Shown here: positions 22,826 to 30,006 of the stretch, one piece after another
Position numbering within the stretch: the stretch's first letter is position 1
Layout: every line of letters begins with the position of its first letter
Source of the DNA: Streptomyces xiaopingdaonensis
GTDB taxonomy: Bacteria > Actinomycetota > Actinomycetes > Streptomycetales > Streptomycetaceae
Direction of reading: 5' to 3'
DNA: 32,677 nt
Assembly (NCBI RefSeq): GCF_000262345.1
Contig: NZ_AJTQ01000250.1
Span: forward strand, 1-32,677
The notes under the pieces: generated by a model
Databases searched by the model: none
Told to the model about the DNA's origin: nothing
What the model saw: only the letters and a program-made list of their open reading frames with translations
Program-made: the position numbers and the translations under genes

Positions 22826-24205
22826 ATGAACCGCCCGACAACCCTGCTCCTCGCCCTCACCTGCGCGGTCGCCGTCGGCAACCTCTACTTCCCGCAGGCG
22901 CTGGTCCCGCTGATCGCCGCGGACCTCGGCACCTCGCCCGACGGGGCTTCTTTCGCTGTTGTCGCCACCCAAGGCGGCTACGCGGCCGGGATGTTCCTGC
23001 TCGTACCGCTCGGCGACCGCCTGCGCTCCCGTCCGCTCCTCGTCGTCCTGCTCGTCCTCACCGGTGCGGGGCTGCTCGCGGCGGCCTGCGCGCCGAACCT
23101 CGCCCTCCTCGCCGGCGCCGGAGCCTGCACCGGGCTCACGACCGTCGGCGCACAGCTAGTCGGTCCGCTCGCGGCCGGGCTCGTGCCGGCCGCGCGGCGC
23201 GGAGCGGTGCTCGGCACCCTGCTCAGCGGCTCGATCGGCGGCATGCTGCTCGCCCGCACCTTCGGCGGGACGCTCGGCGAAAGGCTCGGCTGGCGGGCCC
23301 CTTATCTCGCGGCGGCCGTGCTGGTCCTGCTGCTCGCCGCCGTCCTGACGCGCACCCTTCCCGAGACGGCCCCACCCTCGCGCCTGCCGTACCCGGCGCT
23401 CCTCGCCGAGCCGCTGCGACTGCTGCGCACGGAGCCGGAGTTGCGCCGCTCCTGCCTGTACCAGGCGACGGTCTTCGCCGCGTTCTCCGCCGTGTGGACC
23501 TGCCTCGCGCTCCTCCTCGCCGGCCCCGCCTACGGCTTCGGCGCCGAGGCCGTGGGGCTGCTCGCCCTCGTCGGCGCCGTGACGATGCTCTGCACGCCGC
23601 TCGCCGGGCGCCTCGTGGACCGCCACGGCCCGGAGCCCGTCAACCTCGTCTGCCTGCTCGCCGTCCTCTGCTCCGCCGCGGTGCTCGCGCCCGGTGCCAA
23701 GGGCGGTGCGCTCGGGCTGGCCGCGCTCGTCGCCGGCACGCTGCTCCTCGACGTCGCCATGCAGTCCGGCATGGTCGCCAACAAGACGCGGGTCTACGCA
23801 CTGCGGGCCGACGCGCGCAGCAGGCTCAACACCGCCTACATGACGTGCGCCTACCTCGCGGGCAGCGCCGGCTCCTGGCTCGGGGCGCGCCTCCACAACA
23901 GCGCGGGGTGGTGGGGCGTGTGCGCGCTCGTGGCGCTGCTCGCCGTGGTCGGGCTGGCCCGGCACTTCGCGCCGTACCGGCGGAGGGGCGGCGAACTCCC
24001 CGCCGCACGGAGCGGTTTCACGTCGCGCACTGCTCCAGCATCGTCCGTTTGTCGGCCTTCGACACCGGAAGCCGGTACGCGAGGGCCACCTGCGCGAACC
24101 GCGTCGCGTACGAGCAGCGGATCTCCGTACTCGGCGGGAGCCAGTCCGACGGGCCCGAGTCGCTCTTGCCGCCGTTGGTCCCGCCGTCGACGGGGAGGAG
24201 GTTGA
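22826..24205 (+). CDS. MFS transporter (drug/metabolite exporter type)
   Basis: A 459-residue integral membrane protein with about 12 helices. The start NRPTTLLLALTCAVAVGNLY and the loop VPLGDRLRSRPLL between helices 2 and 3 (MFS motif A region) mark it, and a second A-like loop CTPLAGRLVDRHGPEPV occurs in the C-terminal half. It resembles sugar- or drug-efflux MFS proteins; the substrate is unknown. ATG 22826 is preceded by AAAGG at 7 nt. The membrane domain ends near residue 390 (ARHFAPYRRRG, about 23990). The frame then continues about 65 residues into a Ser/Arg/Pro-rich tail that lies antisense to the end of the HNH gene. The tail has shadow-frame composition, so the original stop may have been lost. 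The divergent ArsR-type gene probably controls it. Confidence 0.85.
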   Translation: MNRPTTLLLALTCAVAVGNLYFPQALVPLIAADLGTSPDGASFAVVATQGGYAAGMFLLVPLGDRLRSRPLLVVLLVLTGAGLLAAACAPNLALLAGAGACTGLTTVGAQLVGPLAAGLVPAARRGAVLGTLLSGSIGGMLLARTFGGTLGERLGWRAPYLAAAVLVLLLAAVLTRTLPETAPPSRLPYPALLAEPLRLLRTEPELRRSCLYQATVFAAFSAVWTCLALLLAGPAYGFGAEAVGLLALVGAVTMLCTPLAGRLVDRHGPEPVNLVCLLAVLCSAAVLAPGAKGGALGLAALVAGTLLLDVAMQSGMVANKTRVYALRADARSRLNTAYMTCAYLAGSAGSWLGARLHNSAGWWGVCALVALLAVVGLARHFAPYRRRGGELPAARSGFTSRTAPASSVCRPSTPEAGTRGPPARTASRTSSGSPYSAGASPTGPSRSCRRWSRRRRGGG

Positions 24206-24908
24206 GCGGGTCGTTGGCGAGGCGCTGGCGCTGGGAGTCCGACCAGGCCGAGGCGCCGAACCGCCAGGCGTAGGAGAGGGGTACGACGTGGTCTATCTGC
24301 ACCTCGGCCGCCTTCTCCTTGCGCCACTTCAACTCCTTGCCCGTGTACGGGTCGTGGAGCCGCATCGACTCGACGACGCAGTCGGAGCCGGCGCGGTAGC
24401 TGAGCTCGCGGCCGTCGCGTGCGAGGACGTCGTTGCGGGTGTCGCAGCCGTTGCCGCCGAGGGGGACGCCCTCGACCGTGTCCTTCCAGGCGTAGCCGAA
24501 GGCGTGCCTGTGGTAACTCCCGTGGGTGCGGGGCGAGTCCGTCGTCACCCGGTCTATCGTCCGGCGGGCCGCGGCGCGGTCCTGCGCCGAGACGAGCCGC
24601 GCCAGCCCCGGCTCGGTGCCGTCGGGGTTCTTCAGAGGACTCGTGCCCTCGCCCTTCCCCGACGCGAGCGGGGAGGCGGGCGACGAGGAAGGACCGGTCC
24701 CGGGCGGCGGCGAGGCGGCCGGAGAGGAGGAGGCGGTACCGGACGGGTCCTCCGCCGCTGAGCCCACCGTCCCCTCGCAGCCCGCGAGGACGGCGGCGGC
24801 CAGCACGGCGGAGAGCGCGGCGCCCGCCCGGCGCGTTGCCCGTGGAACCCTCCCTCGGCGCACGGAGGCGTGATCGTCACAGGTCAGGGCCCTCACGGTA
24901 GCGCGCAT
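24018..24908 (-). CDS. Secreted HNH-nuclease-like lipoprotein (DUF1524/GmrSD C-type)
   Basis: A 296-residue protein with a basic N-terminus, hydrophobic stretch and lipobox VLAGC (Cys44). A Ser/Pro/Gly linker (about 50-95) follows, then an HNH family domain (about 100-296): GYAWKDTVEGVPLGGNGCDT, RNDVLARDG, AEVQIDHVVPLSYAWRFGAS (the His-His-type core with IDHVVPL), and NLLPVDGGTNGGKSDSGPSD with the later Asn/His-like metal residues. Cysteines in the domain suit an extracellular disulfide fold. It may be an exported nuclease for DNA turnover or competition. ATG 24908 has AAGGTG 5 nt upstream; GTG 24863 would shorten the long n-region but lacks a ribosome site. The last 188 bp overlap the MFS frame on the other strand. 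Confidence 0.85.
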   Translation of the reverse strand: MRATVRALTCDDHASVRRGRVPRATRRAGAALSAVLAAAVLAGCEGTVGSAAEDPSGTASSSPAASPPPGTGPSSSPASPLASGKGEGTSPLKNPDGTEPGLARLVSAQDRAAARRTIDRVTTDSPRTHGSYHRHAFGYAWKDTVEGVPLGGNGCDTRNDVLARDGRELSYRAGSDCVVESMRLHDPYTGKELKWRKEKAAEVQIDHVVPLSYAWRFGASAWSDSQRQRLANDPLNLLPVDGGTNGGKSDSGPSDWLPPSTEIRCSYATRFAQVALAYRLPVSKADKRTMLEQCAT

Positions 24909-25128
24909 TCGATCACCTTAGCGACGGCGAACACGCGCGCGGTAGAGGGCCTTTCGCGCACACACCCGCTCCGACCTGCCGCAACAGCCCATCCGGTCCC
25001 CGACTCCCGTCCCGTCGAGCCCGGTCAGCGCCGCACGCACCCCCGGTTCACCCGCCGCTCGCCGGGCGGACACCCCGCGCCCCTAACGTCCCGGCGACGG
25101 GCGCGGACGGGAGACGGGAGCAGGCAGC

Positions 25129-26220
25129 ATGGCGGAGACGACGCGGAAGGCCGGCCGCGAGCCGCACTGGGACAACGTGCGCTTCCTCTCCGGGACGCTC
25201 GTGGTCCTGGGGCACGCGGTCGAACCGCTCCTCGCCGAGGCCGACGGGCTGCGGTGGCTGTACCTCGTCACCTGGGCGATGCGGGTCCCCGTCTTCGTCC
25301 TCGTCGCCGGCTACTTCTCGCACGCGGGGCCGCTCGACGCGAGGGAGCTGCGGCGGCTCACCGAGTCGGTGCTCCTCCCCTACCTGCTGCTCGGGCTCGT
25401 CCACACCGTGCAGCTCTACTGGATCTACGGAGAGGTGCGGTTCTTCACCCACGAGCCGGCCTGGGGACTGTGGTTCCTGCTGTCGCTCTTCGTCTGGCGG
25501 ATGCTGCTGCCCTACCTCGCGATGCTGCGCCATCCGACGGCGCTCTCGGTGGGGTGCGCGCTCGCCGTCGGGCACCTCGACGGGTTCGACGGCAGCTTCT
25601 CCTCGGCGCGGACCGTCGCCTTCCTGCCGTTCTTCCTCCTCGGCTGGAAGCTTCGGCACGGCCTCGGGGAGCGGCTGCTGCACGGCACCGCGACCCGCTG
25701 CACCGCGCTCGCCGTGCTCGCCGTCGCCGCCGCCGGCTGCTGGGCGTACCGGGAGGGGCTCGACTCCGCCTGGCTCGCGATGCGCGCCCCGTACGCGCAG
25801 ACGGCCGAGGCGCCGGTCTGGGACTGGGCGGTACGCGCCGGCGTGCTCGGGTGCGGCGCAGCCGTCGCGCTCGCCTTCGTCCGGCTCGTCCCGAAGCGGA
25901 GGCTGCCGTACCTGAGCACGCTCGGCGCGGGCGGCCTCTACCTCTACCTGCTCCACCCGCCCGTGCTGCGCGCGCTCACCACCGCGGGGTGGCTCGACTG
26001 GGTGGGCACCTGGCCGAGCCAACTCGCCCTGATCGCCCTGGTGGTTGCGCTCTCCGCGGCGCTCGCCTCGCCGCCCGTGCGGCGGGTGACGCGTCCGCTG
26101 GTGCAGCCGCGGCTGCCCTGGCTGTACGTGAGGGCCGACGGCCCCGGGCGCGCGGGCGCACCGCTCCCCGCGCCCGGGGCCGAACGCCCGCCCGCCGTCA
26201 GGACCCCAGGACCGAGCTGA
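25129..26220 (+). CDS. Acyltransferase-3 family membrane protein
   Basis: A 363-residue polytopic membrane protein with about 10 helices that would O-acylate a sugar, lipid or natural product using cytoplasmic acyl donors. The N-terminal block REPHWDNVRFLSGTLVVLGH contains the conserved Arg and the catalytic-type His; RVPVFVLVAGYFS follows and matches the family. The last helix is followed by a Pro/Arg-rich tail. ATG 25129 is preceded by GGGAG at 9 nt. A -10-like TAACGT at 25084-25089 lacks a clear -35. The 220-bp gap to the divergent HNH gene otherwise shows nothing. Its stop overlaps the end of the converging mfd gene by 23 bp. Confidence 0.88.
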   Translation: MAETTRKAGREPHWDNVRFLSGTLVVLGHAVEPLLAEADGLRWLYLVTWAMRVPVFVLVAGYFSHAGPLDARELRRLTESVLLPYLLLGLVHTVQLYWIYGEVRFFTHEPAWGLWFLLSLFVWRMLLPYLAMLRHPTALSVGCALAVGHLDGFDGSFSSARTVAFLPFFLLGWKLRHGLGERLLHGTATRCTALAVLAVAAAGCWAYREGLDSAWLAMRAPYAQTAEAPVWDWAVRAGVLGCGAAVALAFVRLVPKRRLPYLSTLGAGGLYLYLLHPPVLRALTTAGWLDWVGTWPSQLALIALVVALSAALASPPVRRVTRPLVQPRLPWLYVRADGPGRAGAPLPAPGAERPPAVRTPGPS

Positions 26221-29200
26221 GGAACTCCCCCGTCCACGCGAGGAGTTCACGCCCGCTCAACGGCTTGCCGCCGATTCCGGCCGGCTTCGGCCGCGGCACC
26301 AGGACCTGCTGCGAGGCGGTCTTCACCATCGACCCCGGGTAGAGCCGCTGAAGCCGCAGCTCCTGCGACTCGCGCAGCTCCACGGGGCTGAACCGGATCT
26401 TGTTGCCCTGCAACGTGATGTCGGTGACGCCGCAGCCCCGCGCCAGCATCCGCAACCCCGCGACGAGGAGCAGGTTCTCCACCGGCTCCGGCAGCGGCCC
26501 GTAGCGGTCGGTGAGCTCCTCGCGGACGGCCGTGATGTCCTCCTCCGAGTTGGCCGCCGCGATCGAGCGGTACGCCTGGAGCCGCAGCCGCTCGCCCGGC
26601 GCGTAGTCGTGCGGCACGTGCGCGTCGACGGGCAGCTCGATCTTCACCTCCAGCGGCGGCTCCTCCGTCTCGCCGCCGCCCTCTTCGAGCGCCGCCCGGT
26701 AGTCCGCGACGGCCTCGCCGACCATCCGCACGTACAGGTCGAAGCCGACGCCCGCGATGTGGCCCGACTGCTCCCCGCCGAGAAGGTTGCCCGCGCCGCG
26801 GATCTCCAGGTCCTTCATCGCGACGTACATGCCCGCGCCCATCTCGGTGTGCTGCGCGATCGTCGCGAGGCGCTCGTGCGCCGTCTCGGTGAGCGGCTTC
26901 TCCGGCGGGTAGAGGAAGTACGCGTACCCGCGCTCGCGGGCGCGGCCCACCCGGCCGCGGAGCTGGTGGAGTTGGGAGAGGCCGAAGTTGTCGCCGCGCT
27001 CGACGATGAGCGTGTTGGCGTTGGAGACGTCGATGCCGTTCTCCACGATCGTCGTGGAGACGAGCACGTCGAACTTCTTCTCCCAGAAGTCGACGACGAC
27101 CTGCTCCAGCGCCTGCTCCGACATCTGCCCGTGCGCCGTGGCGACCCGCGCCTCCGGCACGGTCTGCCGCAGCCTCGCCGCGGCCTTGTCGATCGACTCC
27201 ACCCGGTTGTGGATGTAGAACACCTGGCCCTCGCGCAGGAGTTCGCGCCGGATCGCCGCGCCGATCTGCCGGTCCTCGTACGGCCCGACGAAGGTGAGCA
27301 CCGGATGCCGCTCCTCCGGGGGCGTCGTGATCGTCGACATCTCGCGGATGCCGGTGACTGCCATTTCCAGGGTCCGCGGGATCGGCGTCGCCGACATCGT
27401 CAGCACGTCGACGTTGGCGCGGAGCTTCTTGAGCTGCTCCTTGTGCTCGACGCCGAACCGCTGCTCCTCGTCGACGATGACGAGGCCCAGCTCCTTGAAC
27501 TTCGTCTCCGAGGAGAAGAGCCGGTGCGTGCCGATCACCACGTCGACGGTGCCCTCGCGGAGCCCGTCGAGGACGGCGCGCGCCTCGGCGTCCGACTGGA
27601 ACCGCGAGAGCGCGCGCACGTTCACGGGGAACTGCCCGTACCGCTCGCCGAAGGTGGCGAAGTGCTGCTGCACCAGCAGCGTCGTCGGCACCAGCACGGC
27701 GACCTGCTTGCCGTCCTGCACCGCCTTGAACGCGGCGCGCACGGCGATCTCCGTCTTGCCGTAGCCGACGTCGCCGCAGATCAGCCGGTCCATCGGGACC
27801 GACTTCTCCATGTCCTGCTTCACCTCGGAGATCGTGGTGAGCTGGTCGGGCGTCTCGGCGTAGGGGAAGGCGTCCTCCAGCTCCCGCTGCCAGGGGGTGT
27901 CCTGCCCGAAGGCGTGGCCGGGCGCCGCCATCCGCGCCGAGTAGAGCTTGATCAGGTCGGCGGCGATCTCCTTGACCGCCTTCTTGGCGCGGGCCTTCGT
28001 CTTCGTCCAGTCGGCGCCGCCGAGCCGGTGGAGGGACGGCTGCTCGCCGCCGACGTACTTGGTGATCTGCTCCAACTGGTCGGTGGGGACGAAGAGGCGG
28101 TCCCCCGGCTGCCCGCGCTTCGCCGGCGCGTACTCGACGACCAGGTACTCGCGGGTGGCGCCCTGCACCGTGCGCTGCACCATCTCGATGTACCTGCCCA
28201 CGCCGTGCTGCTCGTGGACGATGTAGTCGCCGGACTGGAGCGTCAGCGGGTCGATCTGCTTGCGCCGCCTCGCCGGCATCTTCGCCGTCTGGCTGCCGGC
28301 GGCCTTCTGCCCCGTCAGGTCGGTCTCGGTGATCACCGCGAGCTGCAACTCGGGGGCGAGGAAGCCGTGGTCGAGGGAGCCGCAGGCGACGTGGACCACG
28401 GACGGCGTGATCTCGGTGAGGTCGGCGGGGCCGCCGTCGTCGCCGCGGTGCAGGCGCGCGGGGACGCCCTCGTTGCCGAGGACCTCGGCGGTGCGCGACG
28501 CGGGGCCCTGGCCCTCGGTGAGGTAGACGCACCGCCAGCCGTCGCTCAGCCAGCGGCGGGTGTCGGTGAGCGCACGCGCCGTCTCGCCGCGGTAGGTCTC
28601 GGGGGCCTGCATCCCGAGGGTGAGGGTGTCGGCGCCGTCGAGCTCGTCCTCCAGTTCGGTGTCGGCGGCGAACTGGCTCACCGACCACCACATCATGCCC
28701 GTCTCCCGGGCGTGCTCCCGGACTTCGGCGAGCGAGCGGAGCGAGGCGGCGCCGACGTCGATCGGCGCCCGGCCGCCGGTCGCCGTGGCCGACCAGGACG
28801 CCTGGAGGAACTCCTGGCTCGTCGCCACGAGGTCGGCGGCGCGCGTGCGGACCCGCTCCGGGTCGCAGACGAGCGTCATGCTGCCGGCCGGGAGGACGTC
28901 GAGCAGCAGCTCCATCTCGTCGACGAGGACGGGCGCGAGCGACTCCATGCCCTCGACGGCGATCCCCTCCGCGATCTTGTCGAGCATCTCGGCGAGTTCG
29001 GGATGGGCAAGCGCCAGCTCCGCCGCCCTCTCCCGGACGCTCTGCGTGAGCAGCAGCTCCCGGCAGGGCGGCGCCCACAGGCCGTGCTCGGCGACCTCCA
29101 GCGACCGCTGGTCCGCGACCTTGAAGTAACGGATCTCCTCGACCTCGTCGCCCCAGAACTCCACCCGCACCGGGTGCTCCTCGGTCGGCGGGAAGACGTC

Positions 29201-29770
29201 GAGGATGCCGCCGCGCACGGCGAAGTCCCCGCGGTTCTCGACGAGTTCCACGCGGTGGTACGCGGCCGCCGCCAGCCCGTCGACGACCTCCTCCAGATCC
29301 GCCTCCTGCCCCTGCCGCAGCGCCACGGGCACGAGATCGCCCAGCCCCCGCACCTGCGGCTGGAGCACCGCCCGCACCGGCGCGACGACGACGGAGACGG
29401 GCCCGCCCTTCTCGTCGTCGGCCGAGGGGTGCGCGAGCCGGCGGAGCACGGCGAGGCGCCGGCCGACCGTGTCCGAGCGGGGCGAGAGCCGCTCGTGGGG
29501 CAGTGTCTCCCAGGACGGGAACTCCACCACCGACTCCGGCGTCAGCAGCGAGCGCAGCGCCGCGGCCAGGTCCTCGGCCTCGCGGCCCGTCGCGGTGACG
29601 GCGAGCAGCGGCCGCTGCGCGGAGCGGGCGAGTGCGGCGGCGGCGAACGGTCTGGCCGCCGGCGGACCGACGAGGTCGAGGTGGTGCCGGTTGCCGTCGG
29701 CTGCCGCCTGTACGGCCTCTTCGAGAGCGGGGTCCCGTACGACGGCGTCGAGCAATCCGGTGAGACTCAT
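26198..29770 (-). CDS. mfd: Transcription-repair coupling factor Mfd
   Basis: A 1190-residue ATP-dependent translocase that removes stalled RNA polymerase and recruits UvrA to the transcribed strand. Domains in order are a UvrB-like N-terminal module (about 1-350), the RNA polymerase interaction (CarD-like) domain near 505-575 (GDYIVHEQHGVGRYIEMVQR), and the RecG-like helicase with Walker A GDVGYGKTEIAVRAAF near 668, DEEQ box IVDEEQRFG near 765, and motifs TMSATPIPRTLEMA and QLRGRVGRARERGYAYFLYP. The C-terminal TRCF domain (about 1040-1160) completes the normal length. ATG 29770 has GGGAAG upstream at 7 nt. The gene stands after the permease gene with a large hairpin in the 236-bp gap, so it is probably transcribed separately. 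Confidence 0.97.
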   Translation of the reverse strand: MSLTGLLDAVVRDPALEEAVQAAADGNRHHLDLVGPPAARPFAAAALARSAQRPLLAVTATGREAEDLAAALRSLLTPESVVEFPSWETLPHERLSPRSDTVGRRLAVLRRLAHPSADDEKGGPVSVVVAPVRAVLQPQVRGLGDLVPVALRQGQEADLEEVVDGLAAAAYHRVELVENRGDFAVRGGILDVFPPTEEHPVRVEFWGDEVEEIRYFKVADQRSLEVAEHGLWAPPCRELLLTQSVRERAAELALAHPELAEMLDKIAEGIAVEGMESLAPVLVDEMELLLDVLPAGSMTLVCDPERVRTRAADLVATSQEFLQASWSATATGGRAPIDVGAASLRSLAEVREHARETGMMWWSVSQFAADTELEDELDGADTLTLGMQAPETYRGETARALTDTRRWLSDGWRCVYLTEGQGPASRTAEVLGNEGVPARLHRGDDGGPADLTEITPSVVHVACGSLDHGFLAPELQLAVITETDLTGQKAAGSQTAKMPARRRKQIDPLTLQSGDYIVHEQHGVGRYIEMVQRTVQGATREYLVVEYAPAKRGQPGDRLFVPTDQLEQITKYVGGEQPSLHRLGGADWTKTKARAKKAVKEIAADLIKLYSARMAAPGHAFGQDTPWQRELEDAFPYAETPDQLTTISEVKQDMEKSVPMDRLICGDVGYGKTEIAVRAAFKAVQDGKQVAVLVPTTLLVQQHFATFGERYGQFPVNVRALSRFQSDAEARAVLDGLREGTVDVVIGTHRLFSSETKFKELGLVIVDEEQRFGVEHKEQLKKLRANVDVLTMSATPIPRTLEMAVTGIREMSTITTPPEERHPVLTFVGPYEDRQIGAAIRRELLREGQVFYIHNRVESIDKAAARLRQTVPEARVATAHGQMSEQALEQVVVDFWEKKFDVLVSTTIVENGIDVSNANTLIVERGDNFGLSQLHQLRGRVGRARERGYAYFLYPPEKPLTETAHERLATIAQHTEMGAGMYVAMKDLEIRGAGNLLGGEQSGHIAGVGFDLYVRMVGEAVADYRAALEEGGGETEEPPLEVKIELPVDAHVPHDYAPGERLRLQAYRSIAAANSEEDITAVREELTDRYGPLPEPVENLLLVAGLRMLARGCGVTDITLQGNKIRFSPVELRESQELRLQRLYPGSMVKTASQQVLVPRPKPAGIGGKPLSGRELLAWTGEFLSSVLGS

Positions 29771-29942
29771 GGAGCGGCTTCCCTGCGGGTGGGATCTGGT
29801 GGGTCGGTGCTGGTGGACGAGGGGCCCGGGCGTACGCGGTGTGCGAGGAGGCCGCTTGGCGCTCCCCGCGGCCGGACAGCACGCCAGGCCCGGCGCGCGG
29901 TGCGGGCCGGGGTGTCCAGAGTACGACCACGCCGGAGCGAGC

Positions 29943-30000
29943 GGGCACGCGTCGGGGACCGCGATACCCCCGTGATCGCGGTCCCCCACCGAGCGTGCCC
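29943..30000 (-). terminator. Large two-tier hairpin after the second permease gene
   Basis: An inner perfect 12-bp stem (29954-29965 with 29975-29986, loop of 9) is flanked by an outer perfect 8-bp stem (GGGCACGC 29943-29950, GCGTGCCC 29993-30000) with a small internal loop. It begins 6 nt after the permease stop on the minus strand. Confidence 0.75.
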
Positions 30001-30006
30001 GGTGCC

